Positions 53,989 through 63,243 of a stretch of DNA of 64,000 bases are shown here, one piece after another. Every line of letters begins with the position of its first letter. Position 1 is the first letter of the stretch. The stretch is from Sphingobium sp. OAS761 (GTDB lineage Bacteria; Pseudomonadota; Alphaproteobacteria; Sphingomonadales; Sphingomonadaceae), in the NCBI RefSeq assembly GCF_024168485.1, contig NZ_JALJVY010000011.1:122384-186383 (forward strand), in the 5' to 3' direction. The notes under the pieces were generated by a model. The model was given only the letters and a program-made list of their open reading frames with translations, was not told where the DNA came from and searched no databases. Both the position numbers and the translations under genes were made by a program.

Positions 53989-56024
53989 GCGTCCTGCTCG
54001 AGGCGATCTTCGCCAGAGCCGATCAGGATGGTGATCGGATCGCGCTCGATGATGGATCGCGCAGGCTTCTCTATAGGGATTTGCCCTGCGCCGTCGCGGC
54101 GATGGCCGGGATGATCGGCGACGCGATCCCTGGACCCGGTCCAGTCGCGATCGAACGCGACAATGGCATCGATTGGGTGATCGCCGATCTCGCATTGCTG
54201 TCACTTGGACGGCCGAATATTCCGTTGCCGCCCTTTTTCATGCCGGCGCAGCGTGCAGCAGCGCTTGCCGATGCGGGAGCGGCGGGGTCTATTACGGGCA
54301 TGGGCATGGTGCTGTTCGACCACCCTGTCGCCGCCATCCCGGCGGGCACGGCCAAGATCAGCTACACGTCTGGTTCGACCGGTGAGCCGAAGGGCATCTG
54401 CCTGGACGATCGCCTCATGTTGGACACGGCGCAGGCGATCGTGGCACGCCTTGGCGACGGATTGGCGGATGTCCATTTCCCCGTGCTGCCGCTGGCGGTG
54501 CTGTTGGAGAATGTAGCCGGTCTCTATGCAACCCTCCTCGCCGGCGGACGCTATCTCGTTCGACCCGCGGCTGCGGTCGGACTCACCAATCCCTTCGCGA
54601 TCAACGACGCGCAGTTGGTGGCGGCGATCGACGCAAGCCATGCGACCAGCCTCATTCTCGTGCCCGAATATCTGGCGCGCATCGTCGATCATCTCGAACG
54701 CACCCGCAACCGGCTCGACAAGCTCCGTCTCGTGGCCGTCGGCGGGTCGCGGGTGCCTCTGTCGCTCATCGAGCGCGCCGACCGGATCGGTCTTCCGGTG
54801 GTGCAGGGCTATGGATTGACCGAGTGCGGGTCAGTGGTATCGCTGGAGGCGCTGGGTGATCGCAACCGCGGCACCGTCGGTCATCCACTCAACCATGCCA
54901 GCGTCTCGCTGGCGTCTGATGGAGAGATCGTCGTTGCCGGCCACTTCCATCTCGGCACGATCGGTCACCCTCGCGCGGATGGTCCCATTCACACCGGCGA
55001 CATTGGCACGGTCGACGAACAAGGCCGGCTTTCGATCGTCGGGCGCAAATCGAGCCTTATCATCACCAGCTTCGGTCGAAACGTCGCGCCGGAATGGGTC
55101 GAGGCGCAGTTGGTCGCCCAGCCCCAGATCGCCCAGGCGATGGTCTATGGCGATGGGGAAAGCCGTTTGCGCGCGCTTATCGTGCCCTCCGCACGCGATG
55201 CCGATATCGCGGCGGGGGTGGCCGCGGCCAATGCCACCCTGCCGGCCTATGCGCGGATCGGCCTCTGGCAGCCCAGCCGCCCCTTCACCCCGGCCGACGC
55301 TACGCTGACCCCCAATGGCCGGTTGCGCCGGGCGGCGATACTCGCCCGCCTGGAGGTCCGCCCTTTCTTCGATCGTCTTTGTGCCGAAACAGCGCCAGCC
55401 CGCGCGCGGCTCTTGTCAGTGCCTCAGCTTCAGGCGGGTCTTGCCGGGCGCATCAGCCGGACCACCTATCTCGCCTATCTCGCACAGGCCTATCATCACG
55501 TCAGCCATACCGTTCCGCTGATGCGGCTGGCGCGATCGGGGCTTGCGGCAAAGCCAATGCTCGTAGAGGCGCTCGACGATTATATCGCGGAGGAGGAAGG
55601 CCACGAACAGTGGATCCTGAATGATATCCGCGCGGCGGGGGGCGATACCGACGCGGTCGTGCGGGACGGCCCGTCGTCGGCTACCGCGCGGATGGTCGAT
55701 CATGCCTATGCGACGCTCCGGGACGGCAATCCGGCCGCCTTTTTCGGTATGGTGTTCGTGCTCGAGGGCACCAGCATCGCGCTCGCGAGCAACGGCGCTG
55801 AAGCGGTGCGAGCGAGCCTTGGCCTGCCGGAAACGGCTTTTACCTATCTGACCTCGCACGGCGCGCTCGACCAGGACCATATGCGCTTCTTCGAGAAGCT
55901 GGTGAACGGCCTCGACGACGTGGCTGACGAAGATGCGATCGTCGCAATGGCGAACGACATCTTCGACCTGTTCGGCGGCCTGTTCGCCGCCATACCGATG
56001 GAGGATGATCGTGCAGCGGCTTGA
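53985..56024 (+). CDS. AMP-dependent ligase fused to a heme-oxygenase-like diiron (HDO) domain
   Basis: Residues 1-460 form an acyl-adenylating domain: ISYTSGSTGEPKGIC, GYGLTECGSV, HTGDIGTVDEQG and GRKSSLIITSFGRNVAP. The late catalytic Lys position reads TPNGRLRRA with Arg446. Residues about 490-679 match HDO-type iron oxygenases of the UndA kind, with ligand motifs E537xxH540 (EEEGHEQW), E594 (VLEGTS) and H625xxxD629xxH632 (HGALDQDH) all intact. Known HDO enzymes decarboxylate fatty acids or oxidise amino-acid side chains. A ligase-HDO fusion could activate and oxidise one acyl substrate. GGGAGA precedes the ATG. Confidence 0.8.
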   Translation: MSVLLEAIFARADQDGDRIALDDGSRRLLYRDLPCAVAAMAGMIGDAIPGPGPVAIERDNGIDWVIADLALLSLGRPNIPLPPFFMPAQRAAALADAGAAGSITGMGMVLFDHPVAAIPAGTAKISYTSGSTGEPKGICLDDRLMLDTAQAIVARLGDGLADVHFPVLPLAVLLENVAGLYATLLAGGRYLVRPAAAVGLTNPFAINDAQLVAAIDASHATSLILVPEYLARIVDHLERTRNRLDKLRLVAVGGSRVPLSLIERADRIGLPVVQGYGLTECGSVVSLEALGDRNRGTVGHPLNHASVSLASDGEIVVAGHFHLGTIGHPRADGPIHTGDIGTVDEQGRLSIVGRKSSLIITSFGRNVAPEWVEAQLVAQPQIAQAMVYGDGESRLRALIVPSARDADIAAGVAAANATLPAYARIGLWQPSRPFTPADATLTPNGRLRRAAILARLEVRPFFDRLCAETAPARARLLSVPQLQAGLAGRISRTTYLAYLAQAYHHVSHTVPLMRLARSGLAAKPMLVEALDDYIAEEEGHEQWILNDIRAAGGDTDAVVRDGPSSATARMVDHAYATLRDGNPAAFFGMVFVLEGTSIALASNGAEAVRASLGLPETAFTYLTSHGALDQDHMRFFEKLVNGLDDVADEDAIVAMANDIFDLFGGLFAAIPMEDDRAAA

Positions 56025-56766
56025 CGGCAAGCGTATCGCCGTGACCGGCGCAGCGGGCGGGCTAGGCGTTCCCCTTACGCGGTTGCTTCAGGAACGGGGC
56101 GCTCATGTCGTGGGCATCGACCGGGTCGACTGCGTCGGCTGTGATGAGAGCATCGTCACTGACCTGTCCGATGAAGCGGCCCTGGCATCGCTCGCTGGAC
56201 GGCTTGCGGACGAGACGCCCGACATTCTGGTGAACCTTGCAGCGGTCATGCGCTTTGGCCTGCACGAGGATCAGCCGAGCGAGGCGCTCGCCCTGTGCTA
56301 TCGCGTGAACCTCTACGTCCCGGCGGTCCTGGCCCAGGCGGTGTCCGCGCCGATGCGCGCGCGTGGCCACGGCCAGATCGTCAACATAGGTTCGGTGCTG
56401 GGCGCGATCCCCTATCCCTGGTTCGCCGCCTACTCGAGCAGCAAGGCCGGGCTGGCCGCGTTGAGCCAAAGCCTGCGGCGTGAGCTGGCGGGAAGCGGCG
56501 TCGCCGTCACCCATGTCAGCCCGCGCGCCGCCAAGACTCCGCTCAACAACAGCGATGTCAATCGCTTCCTCGCCATCACCAACATGAAGGCCGACGCGCC
56601 GGAGATGGTCGCGCAGCGGATCGTCGAGGCGATCGTCTTGCGGCGCCAGACAGTCACCATCGGCTGGATGGAGCGGCTTTACGCGATCGTGAACGCGCTA
56701 GCGCCGCGCCTCATCGACAATGGCATCGCCCCGCAAATCCGGCGCGCGCGCGCTGAATTCTGTTGA
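56011..56766 (+). CDS. Short-chain dehydrogenase/reductase
   Basis: SDR of 251 residues: cofactor motif AVTGAAGGLGVPL, VNLAAVMRF in place of NNAG, NIGSVLGAIP with catalytic Ser, and AYSSSKAGLAAL (YxxxK). GGAGG lies six bases ahead of the GTG at 56011, which I prefer over the ATG at 56005 directly abutting that site. It overlaps the ligase-HDO gene by 14 bases and so belongs to the same translation unit. It could reduce or oxidise the product of the fusion enzyme. Confidence 0.83.
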   Translation: MQRLDGKRIAVTGAAGGLGVPLTRLLQERGAHVVGIDRVDCVGCDESIVTDLSDEAALASLAGRLADETPDILVNLAAVMRFGLHEDQPSEALALCYRVNLYVPAVLAQAVSAPMRARGHGQIVNIGSVLGAIPYPWFAAYSSSKAGLAALSQSLRRELAGSGVAVTHVSPRAAKTPLNNSDVNRFLAITNMKADAPEMVAQRIVEAIVLRRQTVTIGWMERLYAIVNALAPRLIDNGIAPQIRRARAEFC

Positions 56767-56787
56767 TCGAACATAGGAGAGAAAAAC

Positions 56788-57420
56788 ATGAAGTCATATG
56801 CCGTGTTGGTAGCGGCCTTCGCCGTGGCCCTGCCGGTCGCTGCTTCCGCCGCAATGCCCGATGAGGTGAAGGTCATCAACGACAACTGGGCGCGCATTTC
56901 CTACCAGATGAATGGTTCGAGCCACCAGACGACCGCGCTGGACAAGCTTGCCCATCTGGCCGATGTGACCGTCGCGCGCTATCCCGGCCAGGCGGACCCG
57001 CTGTTGTGGCAGGGGATCGTGGTCAGCGAACAGGCCAATCGCGCCAACATCTTTCATAAGCTCGGCCTCGCCACCCGCGCCCGCGACATCCTTGCTCGCG
57101 CCTATGCCATCAATCCGCGCGCTGGCAATGGCGGCGCGGCGATGAGCCTTGGCGTACTTTATTACAAGGTGCCCGGATCGCCGATCGGCTTTGGCGACAA
57201 AGCCCGCGCCCGTCAGTTGCTTCAGCAAGCCTTGGCGCTCGATCCGGACGGGCTAGACGCCAATTATTTCTGGGGCGACTATCTCTACGATCAAGGCGAC
57301 AAGGCCGGCGCGAAGGCGGCGCTGGTGAAGGCACTCCATGCGCCCCACGATCCAGCCCGCCCCGTCTGGGATGCTGGTCGACGGGGCGAAGTGCAGGCTT
57401 TGCTGCGGAAAATCGGTTGA
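56788..57420 (+). CDS. Periplasmic tetratricopeptide-repeat protein
   Basis: A 210-residue protein with a signal peptide (AVLVAAFAVALPVAASAA) and helical TPR-like repeats: ATRARDILARAYAINPRA and ARARQLLQQALALDPDG, then YFWGDYLYDQGDKAGAKAAL. The stretch SPIGFGDKARARQLL is reminiscent of TatT-like periplasmic TPR proteins. GGAGA precedes the ATG. It lies 21 bases after the SDR and overlaps the methyltransferase start (TGATG). Its partner is unknown. Confidence 0.78.
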   Translation: MKSYAVLVAAFAVALPVAASAAMPDEVKVINDNWARISYQMNGSSHQTTALDKLAHLADVTVARYPGQADPLLWQGIVVSEQANRANIFHKLGLATRARDILARAYAINPRAGNGGAAMSLGVLYYKVPGSPIGFGDKARARQLLQQALALDPDGLDANYFWGDYLYDQGDKAGAKAALVKALHAPHDPARPVWDAGRRGEVQALLRKIG

Positions 57421-58052
57421 TGGGGTTCGCCGCCGCGCTCGCCCGCCAGCTCGCCATGCCGAGCGGGGTCACAGGCGCACTGTGCGGCGCGGCGATGGAC
57501 CTGGCAAACCGCGCGCCGTTGCGGATGGCGGTCGATCTGCTGGCGCCCGTTGCCGGGGAGACCGTGCTCGATGCCGGCTGCGGGACGGGTGCTGCCAGCG
57601 AAGCGATGCTGCGACGGGCGGACTGCCGGATCGTCGCCATCGATCAATCGGACACGATGGTCCGCCGCGCGCGCTCACGACTGGCGAAGGCGTGCAAGGG
57701 GCGCACGGTCGCGGTGTATCAGGCGGCGCTGGAGGCGCTACCATGCGCGCCCGCCAGCATCGACGCCGCCCTCGCTCTCAACATCTTCTATTTCTGCGGC
57801 CCGGACGGCGCGATGATCCGGGCGATCCGCCAGACGCTGCGGCCAGGCGGGCGTCTCGTCGCCTATGTCACCGACCGGGACAGCATGCAGCGATGGTCCT
57901 TCACGCGGGAAGGTTTGCACCGGCTGTATGACGAAGGGGAGTTGCGCGCCGCGCTGGTCGATGGCGATTTCGATCCCGCGCGCATCAGCATCGAAGGAAG
58001 AGCCGTCGCCCCCGGCATCACCGGTCTCTTCGCGCTCGCTTATGCGAATTGA
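57420..58052 (+). CDS. Class I SAM-dependent methyltransferase
   Basis: A 210-residue methyltransferase: VLDAGCGTGAASEAMLRRAD is motif I, IVAIDQSDTMVRRARSRL is motif II, and ALNIFYFCGPDGAM with LRPGGRLVAYVTD follow. The class is the ubiE/type-11 fold acting on small molecules. It is coupled to the TPR gene by TGATG and ends the plus-strand run from 53446. A methyltransferase in the same unit as a ligase-HDO fusion suggests a small-molecule biosynthetic role (inference). Confidence 0.85.
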   Translation: MGFAAALARQLAMPSGVTGALCGAAMDLANRAPLRMAVDLLAPVAGETVLDAGCGTGAASEAMLRRADCRIVAIDQSDTMVRRARSRLAKACKGRTVAVYQAALEALPCAPASIDAALALNIFYFCGPDGAMIRAIRQTLRPGGRLVAYVTDRDSMQRWSFTREGLHRLYDEGELRAALVDGDFDPARISIEGRAVAPGITGLFALAYAN

Positions 58053-58064
58053 CCCCTTGTCAGC

Positions 58065-58511
58065 TCAATAATGCAGATCGATCATGATCGACTTGTTCTG
58101 ATCGTCCATGGTAATCTTCGAAGCCTTGAAGCTGGGCGGCCCCATCACCCTGGGGTTGTTCGACAGGCCCCAACCTTCGGCCGGGAACATGCCGAAGCGC
58201 AGGTCGAGCTTATCGTTGGCGTTGGCATCATGATAGACCATCACTGCATAGTCCCCCGGTGGCAGCGCCTCGAACCGGACCGACGCTGTGGCTGAATTCG
58301 CCGGCGCTTCGAGCACGCGGAACGCGCGATCCTCATGACGAAACCCGGTCGCGCCGCGGTAGAGCACGACATGGATCGAACCCGATCCCGGCGCGATGTG
58401 CCGGGCTTTGACGTCCAGTTCGCCAGCCTGGGCCGGTGATGCGAGCAGCCAGAGGCTGGTCGCCGCCGCACAGAGAAGCCCGATCGTTTGACTGGTATCG
58501 AAACGAACCAT
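58065..58511 (-). CDS. DUF2141 periplasmic protein
   Basis: A 148-residue exported protein with signal LLCAAATSLWLLASPAQAGE. The body matches the DUF2141 pattern: GSIHVVLYRGATGF, LPPGDYAVMVYHDANANDKLD and GWGLSNNPRVMGPPSF. The family's role is unknown; the fold is beta-sandwich-like. GGGAG lies seven bases ahead of the ATG. It is divergent from the SOD-like gene, with a 197-base gap, and convergent with the methyltransferase gene. Confidence 0.82.
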   Translation of the reverse strand: MVRFDTSQTIGLLCAAATSLWLLASPAQAGELDVKARHIAPGSGSIHVVLYRGATGFRHEDRAFRVLEAPANSATASVRFEALPPGDYAVMVYHDANANDKLDLRFGMFPAEGWGLSNNPRVMGPPSFKASKITMDDQNKSIMIDLHY

Positions 58512-58708
58512 AACGCAGCTCCCATCTTTTCCGACCGCGTACCGCGTGCGGCCGATCGAGATCAGGACGCCGCCAGCGCTCTACCGCCACAGCTTGGCGG
58601 GCCTTGCACAAGACGAATTTTTCAGAAGGCGCATGCCGACATACTGAGGGGGCGGCGCGGTGGCGGCGTCTGGCGACGTCGGCCCCGTACCAAACACGGA
58701 GATTGCGC

Positions 58709-59224
58709 ATGTCCCGCTCGTCCATCCTTCTCATCTCTGCCCTTGCCCTCATGACAGCCGCGCCGGCCGCGCTCGCCGGCACTTATCCGCTGAGGGGCGC
58801 GGCCGACGGCGCTGGCGGGCAGGTGACGCTGACCGATGGGCCAAGGGGCGTGATCGTGCGGGTAGAAGCCCATGGCCTGAAACCGGGCTGGCACGCCGCC
58901 CATTTCCACGAAAAGGCCGATTGCTCCGATGCAATGTTCAAGTCGGCCGGCGGTCATGTGCATATGATGATGCCCGCCATCCATGGCCTGCTGAACCCGG
59001 CCGGCAACGACTTTGGTGATCTTCCCAATCTTTTCGCCGGTCCCGATGGGACTGCCACGGCGGAATTCTTCTCGCCCTTCGTCGCGTTACAGGCAGGAAC
59101 TGCGCGGGCGAACCTGCTCGACACTGACGGATCCGCGATCGTCATCCATGCCAATCCCGACGACTACACTACCCAGCCGATCGGCGGGGCGGGGGAGCGG
59201 GTCGCCTGTGCGGAAATACGTTAA
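58709..59224 (+). CDS. Cu/Zn superoxide-dismutase-like periplasmic protein
   Basis: A 171-residue protein with signal ILLISALALMTAAPAALAG. The copper-site pattern HFHEKADCSD and a second His pair GGHVHMM are present, followed by IVIHANPDDYTTQPIGGAGERVACAE, split here for length. The two Cys could form the usual disulphide. It should remove superoxide in the periplasm. GGAG precedes the ATG at 58709. Placement ahead of a sigma/FecR/TonB set suggests a role in metal or oxygen stress at the envelope. Confidence 0.85.
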   Translation: MSRSSILLISALALMTAAPAALAGTYPLRGAADGAGGQVTLTDGPRGVIVRVEAHGLKPGWHAAHFHEKADCSDAMFKSAGGHVHMMMPAIHGLLNPAGNDFGDLPNLFAGPDGTATAEFFSPFVALQAGTARANLLDTDGSAIVIHANPDDYTTQPIGGAGERVACAEIR

Positions 59225-59323
59225 GGCTGCGCCTTGAACGGTGGGTATGGACGCAGGAATTTTCTGCGCGACTTCTTCTATCTTGATGGGCAACATGCCG
59301 GAGAAGCGAAAGCGATATCCGGT

Positions 59324-59869
59324 ATGGAGACCAGGAGGTCCACCGTCGAAAACGAAAATGACGATGCTGGCGGCCTGACGGCCGTTCTTGTTGCGAACCG
59401 GCCCCAGCTCATCCGATTCTTCACCAGCCGCACCGGCAGCCCGGCGGAGGCCGAGGATGTCGTGCAGGAAATCTGGCTGCATGTCGCACGCGCCGACACC
59501 GGGCCGGTCGTCAACCCGCTTGCCTATCTGCACCGGGTCGGCATGAATATCGTGCTGGATCGCATTCGCGAGCGACAACGCCGGGGCAGGCGCGAGCAGG
59601 GCTGGTCCGACGTCTCGATCGAACAACGGGGCGGGGAAGCCACCGACGACAGCCCTTCTCCCCATGATATCGTCGATGGCCGTCTGCGCGCGCGGCGGCT
59701 TGCGACGGCCATCGAGGCGCTGCCGCCCGGCGCTGGCCGCGTGTTTCGTCGTCACAAGCTCGATGGGTTGAGCCACAGCGAAGTCGCTGCGGAACTGGGC
59801 ATCAGCAGAAGCGCGGTCGAAAAACATATCGCGGTAGCGCTACGACATTTGCGGGCGGCGCTCGAATGA
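59324..59869 (+). CDS. ECF sigma factor, FecI type
   Basis: A 181-residue ECF sigma factor: region 2 around QLIRFFTSRTGSPAEAEDVVQ and region 4 as GLSHSEVAAELGISRSAVEK. The following fecR-like and TonB-receptor genes complete a FecI/FecR/FecA-type surface-signalling set, so this sigma factor probably drives the receptor gene when the receptor is occupied. The frame opens earlier (TTG at 59234), but the ATG at 59324 gives the family length; its ribosome site is weak. Confidence 0.88.
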   Translation: METRRSTVENENDDAGGLTAVLVANRPQLIRFFTSRTGSPAEAEDVVQEIWLHVARADTGPVVNPLAYLHRVGMNIVLDRIRERQRRGRREQGWSDVSIEQRGGEATDDSPSPHDIVDGRLRARRLATAIEALPPGAGRVFRRHKLDGLSHSEVAAELGISRSAVEKHIAVALRHLRAALE

Positions 59870-59953
59870 TGGTGACAAGGAAAAGCAACTGGGGTGGCCT
59901 GTCGATGGCGGCGTCTCTTTGCTGGAAAACGGATGGGGCGTTTGGAGGTCAAC

Positions 59954-60922
59954 ATGACCCGTACTGAGCAACAACAGGGACGGATCCACAGCGAAGCGGC
60001 TGAATGGCACGCGCGGCTCGAATCGCCCGATATGGATTGGGAGGCTTTCGGCGCGTGGCTCGATGCCGATCCGGCGCATCGCGACGCTTATGATGCCATA
60101 GCGTTGCTCGATGGCGAGATCGAAGCCCGGCGTGATGCGATCATCGCCGGCCTGCCCGCCAATGATGTGGATGACGAGCAGCCCGTTTTCGGTGCGCGAC
60201 GTCGCTGGTGGATCGGCGGCGGAATGGCGGCGGCAGTCGCGATTGCCGTACTTTTCGTGCCGAAGATGGCGACGGCCCCCACCGTTCCAATGGTGGCCTA
60301 CAGCACCGGAGCCACCCAGACCCGGATGATCGACCTCAAGGACGGAAGCCATATTCTGCTCGACCGCAATTCACGCCTTGCCTTGGCAGATGGTCCGTCG
60401 CCCAGGGTCGAGATGCAGGGTGGAGCAGCCTATTTCGATGTGCGCCACGACCCTTCGCGCTCCTTCCTGATTCAGGCCGGAGACTATGAGGTTCGCGATA
60501 TCGGCACGACTTTCGACCTTGTGATGACGCCCCAAAGGCTTGGCGTCGCCGTCAGCGAAGGCAAGCTGATGGTGGCGCCGAAGAATGGCGATGGCACATC
60601 GATTGTCGCTGGCAAACGAATCGATATCGTGATGCCGACCGGCGAGGCAAAGGTCAGCCCTGTCGCCACCGCGAGCGTTGGTTCATGGCGGAGCGGCCAA
60701 CTCGTTTATCAGGCGACGCCGCTGGCACTGGTCGCGAACGATCTGACCCGCTATGTCGGTCGCCCGGTAATCGTCGATCCGGCGATTGGCGACTTGCGGG
60801 TTTCGGGGGTGCTTGCGATCAGGGATGGTGCTGGACTTGTCCAACAGATCGAAGCGGTTCTTCCGGTCAAGGCCGTGGATGCGGGCGGTTCGGTTCGCCT
60901 GGTCGGCAGCGACACTCGCTAG
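59954..60922 (+). CDS. FecR-family anti-sigma/signal transducer
   Basis: Inner-membrane protein of 322 residues. The N-terminal cytoplasmic segment (SEAAEWHARLESPDMDWEAF) is the DUF4880/FecR-N type, a single membrane span follows (MAAAVAIAVLFVP, about residues 95-110), and the periplasmic FecR domain reads GSHILLDRNSRLALADG and AGDYEVRDIGTTFDL. GGAGG precedes the ATG five bases before. The 3' end overlaps the TonB receptor start by 44 bases. Confidence 0.88.
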   Translation: MTRTEQQQGRIHSEAAEWHARLESPDMDWEAFGAWLDADPAHRDAYDAIALLDGEIEARRDAIIAGLPANDVDDEQPVFGARRRWWIGGGMAAAVAIAVLFVPKMATAPTVPMVAYSTGATQTRMIDLKDGSHILLDRNSRLALADGPSPRVEMQGGAAYFDVRHDPSRSFLIQAGDYEVRDIGTTFDLVMTPQRLGVAVSEGKLMVAPKNGDGTSIVAGKRIDIVMPTGEAKVSPVATASVGSWRSGQLVYQATPLALVANDLTRYVGRPVIVDPAIGDLRVSGVLAIRDGAGLVQQIEAVLPVKAVDAGGSVRLVGSDTR

Positions 60923-63185
60923 CCTGTCTCACGGTGTCGCGCTCGCGGCGCCACGCAAAGTAGATATACCGGCCGGCTCGCTGCAATCGGCGCTCACGGA
61001 ACTGTCTAGCCAGATCGGCATATCGGTGGGTATGGCGGGGGCAATCCCGCCACATCCCACCCCGCGCGTCCGCGGCACCATGGAACCTGAAGCAGCGCTT
61101 GCGCGCCTGCTGAAGGGTTCGGGCCTCCGAGCGGTCCGAGTTGGGCCGACGATATGGCGTCTCGAACGGCAGCTGGTCCATTTGCCAGTGCCGACCAAGG
61201 CATCCGTCGCGATCTCGCTTGACGACATCGTGGTCACGGGTCGCAAGCGCGATGAACTGCTGAGCGACGCGCCCATTGCGATCAGCGTGATCCAACCCGA
61301 CATGACGAGCCTGATGATGGCCCGCCGCGGCATACATGATGCGCTCGCTTTTACCGCAGGGGTGTTTACGACCAATCTGGGACCAGGCCGCGATCGCATC
61401 TTCCTGAGGGGCGTTGCCGACAGCGCGTTCAACGGTTCGACGCAATCGACGGTCAATCTCTATCTCGACGATGCGCGGGTCAGCTATGCGACCCCTGATC
61501 CCGACCTGCGCCTCCTCGACATCGACCGTATCGAACTGCTTCGGGGGCCACAGGGCGCGCTTTACGGGTCTGGCGCGCTGGGGGGTATCATTCGGATCAT
61601 ACCCAACAAGCCCGACTTGCAGAACTGGTCTGGCGTGGCGGCAATCGAGGGCAGTCTGGTCGCGCATGGCGGCCCGGGCGGGGCGATCGAAGGTGTAATC
61701 AACGCACCGCTCATTCCCGACCGGCTCGGTCTCAGGCTCGCCATATATGGCGATCAGGGCGGAGGCTGGATCGACGATCGAGCGCGCGGCGCGTCGAATG
61801 TGAACCGAAGTCGCCGTTCCGGCGCGCGCGCGATGCTGGGGTGGCAGATCGCCGATGGTTGGCGCGCCGATGTCGGCCTTACCACCCAATGGCTCAACGT
61901 CCGCGACAGCCAATATGCCTTTCACGGCCTTGAACGGAGCACGGCGCGGGCCGAGCCGCATGACAATGACTTCCTCGCCGCGACGGCGACTGTCCGCGGC
62001 AAGCTCGGCGCGCTCGAGCTGACCTCCTCAACCGCTTATGTGACCCATGAGTTCGGCAGCATCTATGATGCGACTTCGCGAGACGGCGAGCTAGGCCTTG
62101 CGTCCCCTCTGGGCTTCGAGGAACATCGTCTTCTGCGTCTCGTGACTCAGGAGGTCCGCCTGAGCGATGCAGCATCCCGCCGGCCTTGGGTCGCGGGGCT
62201 CACCATGTTACAAGCCGAAAACACGCTGGAGGACAGTTTCTTGCCAGCAACGTCGCCTCCTGTCCCGCTTCTTTCACAGCATGATGACAGTCTTGAGATG
62301 GCGTTGTTTGGCGAGATGACGCAGCCTCTAGGGACAAGTTGGTCGGCGACCGTCGGCGCGCGCGCATATTTCGCCCGCGTCGATAATGAGCAGGATGGCC
62401 AAGCCAGGCGGCGGGCGCGTAAAAATGGGATTACGCCGAGCCTGACCCTATCCTGGCATCTGCTCGATCGGGGCGTCGTCTGGCTGCGGTACGCGAGCGC
62501 GGTGCGACCGGGCGGCATAAATACAGATGGTGATCCCGCTGCCCGGTTCTTTCTGTCGGACGAGCTTAAGAGCTTGGAACTGGGCTGGCGTCTGACGCTA
62601 GCCGGGGGCCATCTCCTTTTGAACGGCAGTCTGTTCGGTCTCCGCTGGGAGAATGTTCAGAGCGATACGCTGGGGACCGACGGCCTGGTCAGGACCATCA
62701 ATGCCGGGCGCGCGCGCAATATCGGCGCTGAACTCTCGGCCATGCTTCGCATCGAGCCGTTTCGGCTGGAGGGTAATCTCACGCTTCAGCACGGACGGCT
62801 TTACCGCCCGTCGGCGGCGGCCAATATCCTTGGCGATGATAGTCGCCTGCCGGTGCTCCCTGACCATGCCGGAGGCCTCAAACTCTCCTATAGCCGGCCT
62901 TTCGGCGTAGCGACCGTCGGCGGGTTTATCTCAGCCCGCTATACCGGCTCCGCCAGGCTTAGCTTCGATCCCGCCCTTAACCGATCGATGGGGGATTTCT
63001 GGGTCGGTGACATCGGCGCCGAACTGTCGCGCGGCGATTGGAAGGCGGCGCTGACGATCGCCAATCTTTTTGATCAGCGTGAAGACAGCTTCGGCTATGG
63101 CAACCCCTTCACGGTGCGCCTGATCGCCCAACGCACGCCGATGCAGCCAAGAACGCTGACTTTGCGATTACAGAAGAATTTCTGA
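60879..63185 (+). CDS. TonB-dependent transducer receptor with STN domain
   Basis: Outer-membrane receptor of about 768 residues. After the signal peptide the mature protein opens with an STN (secretin/TonB short N-terminal) domain: DIPAGSLQSALTELSSQIG and PEAALARLLKGSGLRAV, which contacts FecR across the periplasm. The plug (LDDIVVTGRKRDELL, RGPQGALYGSGALGG) and beta barrel follow, ending LTLRLQKNF. The ATG at 60879 lies within fecR and has AAGG upstream. It completes the ECF/FecR system. The ligand may be a siderophore or other metal complex, not identifiable here. Confidence 0.87.
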   Translation: MRAVRFAWSAATLASLSHGVALAAPRKVDIPAGSLQSALTELSSQIGISVGMAGAIPPHPTPRVRGTMEPEAALARLLKGSGLRAVRVGPTIWRLERQLVHLPVPTKASVAISLDDIVVTGRKRDELLSDAPIAISVIQPDMTSLMMARRGIHDALAFTAGVFTTNLGPGRDRIFLRGVADSAFNGSTQSTVNLYLDDARVSYATPDPDLRLLDIDRIELLRGPQGALYGSGALGGIIRIIPNKPDLQNWSGVAAIEGSLVAHGGPGGAIEGVINAPLIPDRLGLRLAIYGDQGGGWIDDRARGASNVNRSRRSGARAMLGWQIADGWRADVGLTTQWLNVRDSQYAFHGLERSTARAEPHDNDFLAATATVRGKLGALELTSSTAYVTHEFGSIYDATSRDGELGLASPLGFEEHRLLRLVTQEVRLSDAASRRPWVAGLTMLQAENTLEDSFLPATSPPVPLLSQHDDSLEMALFGEMTQPLGTSWSATVGARAYFARVDNEQDGQARRRARKNGITPSLTLSWHLLDRGVVWLRYASAVRPGGINTDGDPAARFFLSDELKSLELGWRLTLAGGHLLLNGSLFGLRWENVQSDTLGTDGLVRTINAGRARNIGAELSAMLRIEPFRLEGNLTLQHGRLYRPSAAANILGDDSRLPVLPDHAGGLKLSYSRPFGVATVGGFISARYTGSARLSFDPALNRSMGDFWVGDIGAELSRGDWKAALTIANLFDQREDSFGYGNPFTVRLIAQRTPMQPRTLTLRLQKNF

Positions 63186-63243
63186 ACGCGACTGGGGTGC
63201 CCCATTGTCGGTGCCGTCCTGCCTCGGATCGGGGGAGACGGGG

